Source: Cognataquiflexum rubidum (GTDB lineage: Bacteria; Bacteroidota; Bacteroidia; Cytophagales; Cyclobacteriaceae). Taken from it: 64,000 nucleotides of DNA. This document shows positions 8,166-17,800 of the stretch, in pieces; the first letter of the stretch is position 1, and the number at the start of each line of letters is the position of its first letter. Below the pieces are notes generated by a model that had not been told where the DNA came from, searched no databases, and saw nothing but the letters and a program-made list of their open reading frames with translations. A program made the translations under genes and the position numbers. The stretch spans positions 89,339 to 153,338 of the forward strand of contig NZ_JAKZAL010000014.1 of NCBI RefSeq assembly GCF_022538115.1, given 5' to 3'.

Positions 8166-8284
8166 GATATTGTTGGTTGACAATTTTTTTCAAATTAAGC
8201 CAAAATTGAAGAAACGAGTTCAGCAAAAAGGGGAAATCATTGGATTTCATTTCTACCTTTATTGGGTTGTGAAAACTAGAAATT

Positions 8285-8869
8285 ATGAAGTGGATAAGAT
8301 TTTCAAATGAAAAAACCGATTTTCTAGTAAAGAACATCCTGAAAGGCTTTTTCTTTTTGGCAGTATTGGTTCTGATTTTTTATCTTCTGAGAAAGGGGAC
8401 AACAGAGGAGGATCGAATGCTTTGGTTTGGTTCGATATACAATAATCCCATGTTGGTATTGGCAGTCTTTGTCGGATCGGAGATAATATTCGGTATCATC
8501 CCTCCTGAGATTTTTATGCTATGGTCGATGGAAACCGGGTATTTAGGGCCCTATTTTCTAAGTATAGGCACACTTTCACTGATCTCTTATGCGGCTGGAT
8601 TTCTGAATTTTACGATTGGAAAGTTCCTCAAAGGGAAAGTCTCCTGGCTAAATGGAGATAACAAATACCTGAAGAAATACCACAAAATGTTTGACCAATA
8701 TGGCGGCTATCTCGTGATCGTAGCGTCCGTCACACCGATACCATTTTCCGCTGTAGCATTGCTTGCTGGTGCAGGTGGACTTGACAAGACAAAATACCTC
8801 CTCAACAGCCTTTTTAGAATCCTGAGGTATTTTGTCTATGCCTATATACTTTGGCAGATTGAGGTCTAA
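8285..8869 (+). CDS. VTT/DedA-like membrane protein
   Basis: A 194-aa membrane protein with about four hydrophobic helices and the VTT (SNARE-associated) pattern: FGIIPPEIFMLW in the first re-entrant region and VASVTPIPFSAVALLAGAGG in the second. DedA-type proteins are linked to lipid flipping and membrane homeostasis. The exact substrate is unknown here. ATG start, 50 bp before uvrA on the same strand. Confidence 0.78.
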   Translation: MKWIRFSNEKTDFLVKNILKGFFFLAVLVLIFYLLRKGTTEEDRMLWFGSIYNNPMLVLAVFVGSEIIFGIIPPEIFMLWSMETGYLGPYFLSIGTLSLISYAAGFLNFTIGKFLKGKVSWLNGDNKYLKKYHKMFDQYGGYLVIVASVTPIPFSAVALLAGAGGLDKTKYLLNSLFRILRYFVYAYILWQIEV

Positions 8870-8906
8870 ACTTTCCAACAAATTACCTTTTGAGCTGTTG
8901 TTTGGG

Positions 8907-8919
8907 TAACTTTGCATTT
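8907..8919 (+). promoter_or_regulatory. -7 box immediately upstream of uvrA (leaderless start)
   Basis: TAACTTTG at 8907-8914 is a perfect TAnnTTTG -7 element, and the uvrA ATG follows 5 bp later. Transcription starting the usual few bases downstream would begin at or next to the ATG, giving a leaderless mRNA. I could not find a well-spaced -33 TTG. Confidence 0.45.
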
Positions 8920-11736
8920 ATGAGTGTAAGCACCGAATTTCAATCTCCTTCCATAGAAAACCTTGATCCCAAGGAATTCATCATCATCAAAAACGCTAAG
9001 GTAAATAACCTCAAAAGCCTGAGCGTCGCCATTCCGAGAAATAAACTTGTGGTAATCACCGGACTTTCCGGTTCGGGAAAATCCTCCCTGGCATTTGACA
9101 CACTCTTTGCCGAAGGCCAAAGAATGTATGTCGAAAGTCTGAGCTCGTATGCCCGTCAGTTTCTCGGCAGAATGGAAAAACCGGATGTGGAATACATCAA
9201 AGGTGTCTCCCCGGCCATCGCCATCCAACAGAAAGCAAGTACTAAAAATCCCCGGTCTACAGTAGGTACGACCACTGAAATCTACGATTACCTCAAGCTA
9301 TTATTCAGTAGAATAGGAAAGACAATCTCCCCTGTCAGCGGCGAAGAAGTCAAACACCAAACAGTAACTGATGTGGTGGATTTCATCAACAGATTTGAAG
9401 ATGGAGAAAAAGTAATGATCTCTTGCCCGCTACAGCTGATGAATGGAAGAACGATGCTGAAGGAGTTGGAATTGCTCCTACAAAAAGGCTTCTCCCGGGT
9501 ATTGGTGAATGGAGATGCATTCTTTGTAGAGGATATGGTTGCCGAAAAAAATGTTCCCAAAGGCACTTATGAAATTCTGATAGACAGGGTTTCCATCCAA
9601 AAGGAAGACGAGGACAATCAATTTAGGATCGCAGATTCGGTGCAGACGGCTTTTTATGAAGGCCATGGGGAATGTACCGTAACCTTACCCGGAAAGGAAA
9701 AGAAAACGTTCACCGATCGTTTTGAATTGGATGGAATGAGTTTTGAGCTTCCATCAGTCAATTTTTTTAGCTTCAACAATCCCTATGGAGCATGCAAAAG
9801 ATGTGAAGGCTTTGGGTCTGTCCTCGGACTTGATCCGGATCTGATCATCCCTGACAAAAGTCTTTCTGTCTATGAAGGGGCAATCGCTCCTTGGAGAGGT
9901 GAGAGTTCAGGCAAATGGCTGGAACCCTTGGTAAAAAAAGGAATCTACTTTGATTTTCCCATCCACCGAGCCTATGAAGATTTGGATGAAGCGCAAAAAG
10001 AACTCATTTGGACAGGGAATTCCTACTTCCAAGGTCTCAATGACTTTTTTGCAGATTTGGAAACCAAAACACATAAAATCCAATACCGCGTCATGCTTTC
10101 CAGGTTCAGGGGCAAAACCACCTGTCCGGATTGTAGAGGGACAAGACTGAGAAAAGATGCTTCTTTTGTCAAAATCAATGGAAAGTCCATCACCGATATT
10201 GTGTTGCTCCCGATCGAGAAGGCCTTTGATTTTTTCAAAAATATTGAGTTGACGGAGGCTGAACATAAAGTTGCCAACAGATTGCTCAAAGAAATCATCA
10301 ACAGGTTAGAATACATCGACAAAGTAGGGTTGGGGTATCTGACATTAAACCGTCTCACTTCCTCACTTTCAGGTGGGGAATACCAAAGAATCAAATTGGC
10401 AACATCATTGGGTTCGGCATTGGTTGGCTCGATGTATATCCTTGACGAACCGAGTATCGGCCTTCATCCTAGGGACACGGATAGGTTGATTGAGGTGTTG
10501 AAAGCCCTGAGGGATATGGGAAATACTGTGATCGTGGTGGAGCACGAGGAGAAAGTCATGAAGGCAGCGGATCAAATCATCGATATCGGACCGGATGCAG
10601 GTGTTTTGGGTGGGGAGTTGGTTTTTCAGGGAGACCTGACCGAGCTGATGATCAAGGGAAATACCTATACCGCCCGCTATTTGAAAGGCGAAGAAAAAAT
10701 CCAAAATAAGGCCCAGAACCGAAAGTTCAGGGATACGATTATCGTAAAAGGTGCAAGAGAAAACAACCTCAAAAACCTGACTGTCAAATTCCCATTGAAC
10801 ACCCTGACCTGCGTCACGGGTGTCAGCGGATCAGGTAAATCCACCTTGATCAAAAAGGTTTTATATCCTGCTCTCGGAAAAACATTGGGAACCGTCATCG
10901 ATGAAACAGGCAAGTTTGACAAATTGGATGGCAGTTATAAAAAGATTACACAGATTGAATTTGTCGACCAAAATCCCATAGGCAAATCCTCTAGATCCAA
11001 TCCGGTCACTTATGTAAAAGCCTACGATGCGATCAGAACTTTGTATTCCGACCAGACTTTGGCCAAGCAAAGAGGATACAAACCGGCATTCTTTTCCTTC
11101 AATGTGGATGGCGGACGATGCGAGGCTTGTCAGGGCGAAGGAACTGTGACCGTTGAGATGCAGTTTATGGCGGACATTCATCTGACATGCGAATCCTGCA
11201 AAGGAAAACGCTTTAAAAATGAAATCCTCGATATCAAATACCATGACAAAGATATCGCCGATGTGTTGGACATGACCATCGATGAGGCTATGGAATTTTT
11301 CAAAGGAAAATCCCAAATCATCAACAAACTCCAACCCCTGCAGGAAGTTGGATTGGGATATATAGGAATGGGACAATCTTCCAATACACTTTCCGGAGGT
11401 GAAGCCCAAAGGGTCAAACTCGCTTCTTTCCTTGGAAAAGGAGGCACCAAACCCGGAGACCATGTCCTGTTTATTTTTGATGAACCAACGACCGGATTGC
11501 ATTTTCACGACATCCGAAAGCTCCTCCATTCGATCAATGCCCTGATAGACCAAGGTCACTCGGTTATTATCATTGAGCACAATACCGAAGTGATCAAAGC
11601 AGCCGACTGGGTCATCGATTTGGGACCTGAGGGTGGAGAAAAAGGGGGATATGTAACTTTTGAGGGAACCCCGGAATCCTTGATGGAAACAGAAGGAAAT
11701 TACACAGGCAAATACCTGAGGGAGTCATTTATGTAG
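8920..11736 (+). CDS. uvrA: Excinuclease ABC subunit A (UvrA)
   Basis: A 938-aa UvrA, the damage-sensing ATPase of nucleotide excision repair. Both ABC modules are intact: Walker [10 protein letters not shown] and GVSGSGKST, signatures LSGGEYQR and LSGGEAQR, and Walker [12 protein letters not shown] and [10 protein letters not shown]. The zinc modules are visible as [27 protein letters not shown] and [11 protein letters not shown] 8920 is used; TTG 8890 would add ten unconserved residues. No other uvr gene is nearby, which is normal for uvrA. Confidence 0.97.
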   Translation: MSVSTEFQSPSIENLDPKEFIIIKNAKVNNLKSLSVAIPRNKLVVITGLSGSGKSSLAFDTLFAEGQRMYVESLSSYARQFLGRMEKPDVEYIKGVSPAIAIQQKASTKNPRSTVGTTTEIYDYLKLLFSRIGKTISPVSGEEVKHQTVTDVVDFINRFEDGEKVMISCPLQLMNGRTMLKELELLLQKGFSRVLVNGDAFFVEDMVAEKNVPKGTYEILIDRVSIQKEDEDNQFRIADSVQTAFYEGHGECTVTLPGKEKKTFTDRFELDGMSFELPSVNFFSFNNPYGACKRCEGFGSVLGLDPDLIIPDKSLSVYEGAIAPWRGESSGKWLEPLVKKGIYFDFPIHRAYEDLDEAQKELIWTGNSYFQGLNDFFADLETKTHKIQYRVMLSRFRGKTTCPDCRGTRLRKDASFVKINGKSITDIVLLPIEKAFDFFKNIELTEAEHKVANRLLKEIINRLEYIDKVGLGYLTLNRLTSSLSGGEYQRIKLATSLGSALVGSMYILDEPSIGLHPRDTDRLIEVLKALRDMGNTVIVVEHEEKVMKAADQIIDIGPDAGVLGGELVFQGDLTELMIKGNTYTARYLKGEEKIQNKAQNRKFRDTIIVKGARENNLKNLTVKFPLNTLTCVTGVSGSGKSTLIKKVLYPALGKTLGTVIDETGKFDKLDGSYKKITQIEFVDQNPIGKSSRSNPVTYVKAYDAIRTLYSDQTLAKQRGYKPAFFSFNVDGGRCEACQGEGTVTVEMQFMADIHLTCESCKGKRFKNEILDIKYHDKDIADVLDMTIDEAMEFFKGKSQIINKLQPLQEVGLGYIGMGQSSNTLSGGEAQRVKLASFLGKGGTKPGDHVLFIFDEPTTGLHFHDIRKLLHSINALIDQGHSVIIIEHNTEVIKAADWVIDLGPEGGEKGGYVTFEGTPESLMETEGNYTGKYLRESFM

Positions 11737-11764
11737 AAAAAGTCCTTTAAATTCTCTAAAAACT

Positions 11765-11843
11765 CCGTCATTCTGAACCGAAGCTTGCGGAGGTGAAGAA
11801 TCTCTTTAATCTTTGAGACTCTTCACTTTGTTCAGAGTGACGG
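11765..11843. repeat. Inverted-repeat intergenic element between uvrA and VOC gene
   Basis: The left arm from 11765 (CCGTCATTCTGAAC, then GTGAAGAATCTC) is nearly the reverse complement of the right arm ending at 11843 (GAGACTCTTCAC, then GTTCAGAGTGACGG). The whole folds into one long imperfect hairpin. Very similar GTCATTCTGA...GAAGAATCTC elements are, from general knowledge, dispersed in many Bacteroidota genomes. It lies between convergent genes and may terminate both. Confidence 0.75.
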
Positions 11844-11848
11844 ATAGG

Positions 11849-12271
11849 CTATTTCGCAAATATCTGACTTTCGTCCTGAAAGGATTTGAACTCCAAAGCA
11901 TTGCCACAGGGATCCAAAAAGAACATGGTGGCCTGCTCGCCTACCTCTCCTTTGAACCTGATATAAGGTTCAATCACAAATTCGATCCCGTAGTCACGCA
12001 GCTTATCTGCCAATGAATGCCATTCTTCCCAAGGTAGGATTACCCCAAAATGTCTGACAGGCACATTTTTTCCATCTACTTCATTGGCTTTGGCCATTGA
12101 AAGCTCCTCAGGCTTGATATGGGCAGAAAGCTGATGACCAAAGAAATTGAAATCTATCCATTTGTCGGTACTTCTCCCGATATCACAACCCAATAAATCT
12201 CCATAAAACTGACGTGTTTCCTCGATGTCCCTGATAGGAAATGCAAGGTGAAAAGGCTTGAATTGACCCAT
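11849..12271 (-). CDS. VOC-family (glyoxalase/dioxygenase-like) protein
   Basis: A 140-aa vicinal-oxygen-chelate protein. [23 protein letters not shown] is the typical first beta-alpha-beta-beta-beta unit with a metal-ligand histidine, and [13 protein letters not shown] and [17 protein letters not shown] give the second. Members include glyoxalases, fosfomycin-resistance proteins and ring-cleavage dioxygenases; the sequence does not settle which. Divergent from the patatin gene by 64 bp. Confidence 0.85.
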   Translation of the reverse strand: MGQFKPFHLAFPIRDIEETRQFYGDLLGCDIGRSTDKWIDFNFFGHQLSAHIKPEELSMAKANEVDGKNVPVRHFGVILPWEEWHSLADKLRDYGIEFVIEPYIRFKGEVGEQATMFFLDPCGNALEFKSFQDESQIFAK

Positions 12272-12280
12272 AATTGCTTA

Positions 12281-12297
12281 ATTTCGTTTTTCGAAAT
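12281..12297. promoter_or_regulatory. Small inverted repeat in a divergent promoter region
   Basis: ATTTCG, then TTTTT, then CGAAAT forms a 6-bp inverted repeat in the 64-bp gap between the divergent VOC and patatin genes. It could be an operator or simply chance in an AT-rich gap. Confidence 0.25.
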
Positions 12298-12335
12298 AGA
12301 AAAGTAGCATTCATTTTTCATAATTAATTTAAACC

Positions 12336-13244
12336 ATGAGCAAAAAAACAGTTTCATTGGTACTTTCAAGTGGTGGAGCTAGGGGAATGGCACATATCGG
12401 TGTCATAGAAGCGCTTGAAGAATCAGGATATGAGATTGTATCAATCGCAGGATGCTCAGCCGGGGCCCTGATCGGAGGCATGTATGCAAGTGGCAATCTG
12501 CCCAAATTCAAAGACTGGATCTGTAATCTGGACAAGATAGATGTGTTCTCCTTGATGGATTTTACACTTTCAAGCAAAGGGTTTATCAAAGGTGACAAAG
12601 TTTTTGCAGCGCTTAAAAAAATCATTGAAGACAGACCGATTGAGGACCTGGACATTCCTTTTGTATGCACAGCGGTCGAAATCCCCGTCGGGAAAGAGCA
12701 TATTTTTCGAAAAGGAAGCATGTATTCAGCCATCCGTGCGTCTGCCTCGATTCCGACTGCTTTTACACCTGCAAAAATCCATGGCAAAGAGTACATTGAC
12801 GGAAGTATCCTGAATCCCATTCCGTTGAACCTTATTCCCAAAGAGAAAATTGCTGACTTGGTTTTTGCGGTTGACCTGAACGGACCCAAAACGGCTTTTG
12901 TAGAAAACTTGAAAGAAAAGGAGAAAAAAGAAAGTGATATTTCTAAAGTTAAGCTGCCCAATTGGTTGACAGAATACCGACAAAAGTTCTCCACCTATTT
13001 TTCTTCCAATGAGAAAGAGGAAAAAATTAAAGGAATGAGTTCTTTGGATCTCCTCAATTATTCCTTTGACATGCTTCAGGATAAGCTTTCGGAGTTGGTT
13101 CTCGAAAAATATCAAGTCGATATCATCGTGGAGATTTCAAGGACTCAAGCAGGAACCTTGGAGTTTCATCGCGCTGCGGAATTGATCGAAATAGGTAAGC
13201 AAAAAGCCTTGGCTGCCATAAATAAATACGAAAATGGACATTAA
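12336..13244 (+). CDS. Patatin-like phospholipase (RssA-type)
   Basis: A 302-aa patatin-family lipid acyl hydrolase. The oxyanion motif SSGGARGMAHIG is at residues 10-21, the nucleophile elbow GCSAGAL carries the catalytic serine, and YIDGSILNP carries the catalytic aspartate. There is no signal peptide, so it is probably cytoplasmic or peripheral to the inner membrane, like RssA/YlbK-type proteins. The charged C-terminal 100 residues look regulatory. The following methyltransferase gene overlaps its end by 11 bp. Confidence 0.88.
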   Translation: MSKKTVSLVLSSGGARGMAHIGVIEALEESGYEIVSIAGCSAGALIGGMYASGNLPKFKDWICNLDKIDVFSLMDFTLSSKGFIKGDKVFAALKKIIEDRPIEDLDIPFVCTAVEIPVGKEHIFRKGSMYSAIRASASIPTAFTPAKIHGKEYIDGSILNPIPLNLIPKEKIADLVFAVDLNGPKTAFVENLKEKEKKESDISKVKLPNWLTEYRQKFSTYFSSNEKEEKIKGMSSLDLLNYSFDMLQDKLSELVLEKYQVDIIVEISRTQAGTLEFHRAAELIEIGKQKALAAINKYENGH

Positions 13245-13851
13245 ATCCCTCAATCAATTATTAGGTAATATTGATATTTACCTGCTGGACCAGATTCTCA
13301 AAGGGAGATTTGACAAGGAAATGAAAATCCTTGATGCCGGTTGCGGAGAGGGGAGAAATACGGTCTATTTTCTGCATGAAGGCTACCAAATATTCGGAGC
13401 CGACAGCAATCCAATTGCCATTCAGATGGCAAGGATTTATGCACAGACCATCCAAAAAGAGTATGATGTGTACCGCTTTCAGACTTCATTGATTGAAAAT
13501 ATGCCTTTTCATCAGGGAGCTTTTGATGTTGTGATCAGCTCTGCAGTATTGCATTTTGCCAAAGACGAAAATCAGTTTCTTAAGATGGTGGATGAAATGA
13601 TGCGGGTGCTGAAGCCCGGAGGAATCTTCTTCCTTAGGATGACCACAAGTCAGGGTAATATGAAGGAAAAATCTCCACACTTGGGAGATGGTGTTTATTT
13701 ATTGCCTGATGGGTCTGAGCGGTTTCTTTTTACAGATGAATTGGAAAAACTTATTGTTTCTAAATATGGGTTAAAATACCTCGAACCGGCAAAAAGTGTC
13801 TTGGTACACTGCCAAAGGTCAATGGGTGTTTTTGTTTGGGAAAAAGGCTGA
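13234..13851 (+). CDS. Class I SAM-dependent methyltransferase
   Basis: A 205-aa methyltransferase. Motif I is ILDAGCGEGRNTVYF, the acidic residue after strand 2 is in IFGADSNPIAIQMA, and motif IV is FDVVISSAVLHFA, followed by MRVLKPGGIFFLRM. It resembles TehB-like small methyltransferases. The substrate is unknown. Its start overlaps the end of the patatin gene, implying translational coupling. Confidence 0.87.
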   Translation: MDIKSLNQLLGNIDIYLLDQILKGRFDKEMKILDAGCGEGRNTVYFLHEGYQIFGADSNPIAIQMARIYAQTIQKEYDVYRFQTSLIENMPFHQGAFDVVISSAVLHFAKDENQFLKMVDEMMRVLKPGGIFFLRMTTSQGNMKEKSPHLGDGVYLLPDGSERFLFTDELEKLIVSKYGLKYLEPAKSVLVHCQRSMGVFVWEKG

Positions 13852-13964
13852 CAGACTTCTTTTTTTAAATCTGTTGATTTTCATATATTTATTAGGATTC
13901 CTTATATGCTATAAACCAATCCGGTTAATGGTATGGTCATTCTGATTCATTATTTACTTATCAT

Positions 13965-14435
13965 ATGAAAATCACAACTTTCAATCGTTCATTTTTTCTC
14001 ATTTACTTAGGGCTAATTATTTCTATATCGGGTTGTAAAATTACGCTGGTACCCAGTTATGATGCGCAGATCAAGGAGCAGATTGAAAGTACCTCGAAAG
14101 AAATCGATCGGTTCTACCTCACCATGATGGACAAGACTACCAATTCCGAAGGAGGCCGCTCTTATGAGCAATTTAGAGAGGGTTACATCAACATTGAGGT
14201 TGAATTGCTTTCACTTCTGAAAAAGAACAGGGTAAGACCACTCAATACCCACTCCACTCGGATCGGTGAAATCACGCTGGAGCTTTGGAGAAAATACAAA
14301 CAAGAACACAAAGAAGACAATGCCATCCCAGATGGACTTATCAAATTAAATATGTTGGCAATGAGCGACCTCTTCTATGCCATGCTTATCGCTGAGAAGG
14401 GAAAGGAACTTGCTGAAAATCCACCAGCTAACTAA
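13965..14435 (+). CDS. Small lipoprotein, first gene of the TPR-FHIPEP operon
   Basis: A 156-aa protein with a lipoprotein signal peptide ending in the lipobox ISGC (Cys near residue 24). The mature part is helical and charged, with no domain I recognise. It is 6 bp upstream of the next small gene and runs in the same direction as the large TPR and FlhA-C-like genes, so the four genes are probably one operon. It may be the envelope component of that system, which is inference from context. Confidence 0.75.
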   Translation: MKITTFNRSFFLIYLGLIISISGCKITLVPSYDAQIKEQIESTSKEIDRFYLTMMDKTTNSEGGRSYEQFREGYINIEVELLSLLKKNRVRPLNTHSTRIGEITLELWRKYKQEHKEDNAIPDGLIKLNMLAMSDLFYAMLIAEKGKELAENPPAN

Positions 14436-14441
14436 AAGACT

Positions 14442-14768
14442 ATGAATTTTGATATCAATGAAGTTTTGTTTCAGATGGTCGGAGCGATCAAACAAAATGT
14501 AGGTGAAAATTGGGATGAAGTAAGAAATCCTGCCAATGTCTTTCTCCAAAACCGCAAAGAGCGGCTGGCATTATTGGCAGAACTTCTGATCAGTAAAGAA
14601 ATAACCCAAGAAAGATTTGATTCCAGGATGGAGGATGAAAAACTGATTGCAGAAGCACATTTTCATGCTATAGCGGTGATTTCCAAAGCCATCGCGCAGC
14701 GCGCCGCAAATGCTGCTATTGACATTTTTCAAAAAGCAGTGAAAACAGCATTAAATGTAGCGAACTGA
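14442..14768 (+). CDS. Small helical protein of the TPR-FHIPEP operon
   Basis: A 108-aa protein predicted by eye to be almost entirely alpha-helical, with an acidic N-terminal half and an alanine-rich amphipathic C-terminal helix (residues about 74-107). No signal peptide. I do not recognise a family. It sits 6 bp after the lipoprotein gene and 54 bp before the 1664-aa TPR protein. The size and helical nature would suit a filament, adaptor or chaperone-like partner, but this is speculation. Confidence 0.7.
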   Translation: MNFDINEVLFQMVGAIKQNVGENWDEVRNPANVFLQNRKERLALLAELLISKEITQERFDSRMEDEKLIAEAHFHAIAVISKAIAQRAANAAIDIFQKAVKTALNVAN

Positions 14769-14822
14769 TATTGCCTTATAAAATTGGACCTCCCTTTTTC
14801 AAAAATCTGATTTTTATTCTTT

Positions 14823-17800
14823 ATGGCTTTAAAAGACCTTTTCTTAACTACCGAGCAACTCACCCAAATTGAAGACATGGAGTCTTCCCTGATTCGTCGC
14901 AAACAAAGGAGTTCTGTAGCAGGATACCTGACGGTGATTTTTGGGGTATTACAGGTGATTTTGCTGATTTTGGAAAAAGGTCAGGAGCTTTTTCTTTGGG
15001 GACTACAATGGAAAGATTTTCTCGATTTTTTCTCAAGTCCCTTTCAGGTAATTTTCCTTGTGCTTTTTCTTTTTTCTGCTGCGTACTTTTTTTTGGCCAG
15101 ATATTCAGGAATGCTGCTTCAGGAATCCAAAGAGCCCTTTAGATATACATTTTGGATTGATGGTTTTCAATACTTTGAACCGGATCAAAAGGGTTCATCA
15201 TTTTGCAAAGGTGCTGATCTTTTGAGTCTTTACCTTCACAGAGACTTGATGGAAATGCTAAATGAAAGGATCAAAAGGTTTTCGATTTTGGTGAAAGAAA
15301 CCAATGCAGATGAAAAACAAAGAATAGCCTCAAAAAACAGGAAATCCTCCCATATCCATGTACATGGATCATTTGCCATAAGAGAGGATTTGGAAGGAAA
15401 CTTATTGGTCCAAGTCAGCCCTATGATCAGAATTGGGGCGGAGGATAATCCCTCCACTTTGGCAAGTCCGGTCAGATACAGAATTGCAGACCGAGGAGAG
15501 ACTGAACCCGACCTTAGCCCTGCTGAATACAAACAGATTTTGGAAAGGGTTTATTCAAGGGTTTCTACAGAAATATATGCCAGAATAGAAGAAGATGTTA
15601 AGGAGAAGATCAAGCTTTTCCCTACGGCTTTTCTTAAAGCCCAGGCATTGTATTTTGAGGCAGATGATTTTGCAAAGTCCAACACCATCGATGGATATGA
15701 AAAAGCCATCGGACTATTTAAACAGTCACTGGATCTGTTTGCGGCAATTGGGATTCCATCGCATTGGATTAAAAGGTTTGTGAGACTGAGGTGGAATTCC
15801 ATCATCCACCATATCGATTTTAGGCATGCGTGGGCACAGGCTGTTATCGGATATTGTAAATGCAGGATTTTTAGAAACCAGCTTGCAGGCCAATCAGGAA
15901 GGAACAGAAATCCGATTTTCTCGTTGCCAGAACTCCTAGACCCAGTGATTGAAAATATCACTGAACTCTATATGAGGGATGGAAAAATCGGAGAACGAAA
16001 TAAACTAAATTTTATTCTTCGCAGTCTTGAATTTGGCAATAAACCAAAAAGAAAAATCTCCATAAGATATCGAAAGCATTCCGAGGTGCTAATGGATGCT
16101 TTTCTAGTATCGGCTATGGCTTCCTATTTTCTCAGTTCATTGGAAAAAGCTAAGGCTAATCTTGAATGGATCGAGGCAATAGCTCCAAATCAAGTGACAA
16201 TGAACCCAACCTTTCAGCTTGTCAAAGGCCTTTTGGAGTCGGAACCCAATATGAAGCTGATATATTTTCAAAATTCAGTGGATCTGGATCGGAATTTTCA
16301 AATGTCAAATTGGTTCTTATCAAACCAATTGGATTTTAACTTTCGCAGACAGGGCGAAATTACCATTGACAGAGCCAAACGGGTGATACAGGCATTTGAG
16401 AAGGTAATTGAAATCAATGCTGGAAATATAGCTTCATTGGGAGCTATTGCCAACTTATATTGGTTGGTTGGGGAAAATGAAAAGGCAAAAAAGACACTTA
16501 CTGAAGCGATTGAAATCAAAGCTATTGCCGCACAGACTTTTATTGGAGAGCTCAACTATAAACTTGCAAGGATTGCAGCAGAAGAAGGAGATTTATTGGA
16601 TTGTAGGTCGAGATATCTGGAAGCTATGTCGGCCGATCCTTCAATGGGTTCGGCGAGTTTTTCCGAATTTGGCAAGTTAATCCACGACGAAAATGAATCT
16701 ATCCATTCCAATATATTATTGCGATATGAAAAATATTGGAACTCAGTATCACTTCACCTTCAAACCATACAAAATGGATCAGATTTAGATTTTAATTTGA
16801 TGCCGGAAACTGAAAACGTTTTTAATTTTTCCAAAGCATTTGTTCTCAACGATCTGGCTAATGTATATCTTCGTTATTTTCATCTTTTTGGAGACCAATT
16901 AATGTTGCTCCAAGCCAAAGAGCTATATGAGGAAGCTAAAGATATCTGTCCCCAGATAGCTGTAGTTTGGACTAACCTCATCAATGTATATATCTGGATG
17001 GGAGAATGGGAAAAAACAATTCTTTGTTTTGAAAGAGCAAAACAAAGTGCACCTCATTGGGGCATTCTGGCGATCAAATCAATTCCTCATTTAATTTCAG
17101 CAGCTCTGGAAAAATTAGCAAAGGCACCAGAATTTAAAGCGAAGAAGGGTAACGATAGACAACTAACTGATTCTAAAATTATTCCCCTAAAATTTTTGAT
17201 TATAGAAGGAGGAAAAAGGGAAGTGAATTTAGATAAAAGTTTAAGCTTTGGAAATCAAAGTATGAGATCCAAAAATAAAGATATTGTCATTTCCGATTTA
17301 ACTCAATATGATATCTACAATAGAAAAAAAATAGGGTTAGATGAAAATAAAAGTAGAGAAAGTAACCAAAAAGAAGAGATAAATGAAAATGATAATATTG
17401 CACTGGAAGAGGCCAAATTATTATTTACAGAGGTAGAGAAGATAATTAAAAAACATACCCGGTTCTCTTCCCTTATGATAGAAGATTACGAGCAGTTTGC
17501 TGAATATTTAGTAAAATTACCTTTGGAACAATTTATTGAAGATGACTTTTTATTAATAGATTCTTTGATTTCAGTTTTATACCATTCGGAGATTGAAAGC
17601 AATCTGGATATTGTATTAGGTCTTTGCCAAAAGTATCAAAAAATTTATCCGCAAAATTTTGATTCACTAAGGTATACAAATGACATCCTTATCAAGAAAA
17701 TCTTTTTTTGGTTAATGGAGCAAATAAGTTTACTCGTAAGTAAAGCTTCCCCTGATTCAGTTTTTTCTACAGATGAAATGAATAATCAGCTTTTAGCATA

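Noticed and set aside
8285..11736. Functional operon of the VTT membrane protein with uvrA
   Set aside because: A -7 box lies directly before uvrA, so an own promoter is more likely; the shared direction alone is weak evidence.
12329..12994. Long antisense frame opposite the patatin gene
   Set aside because: Its product is serine/proline-rich without domain features, while the sense strand carries all patatin motifs.
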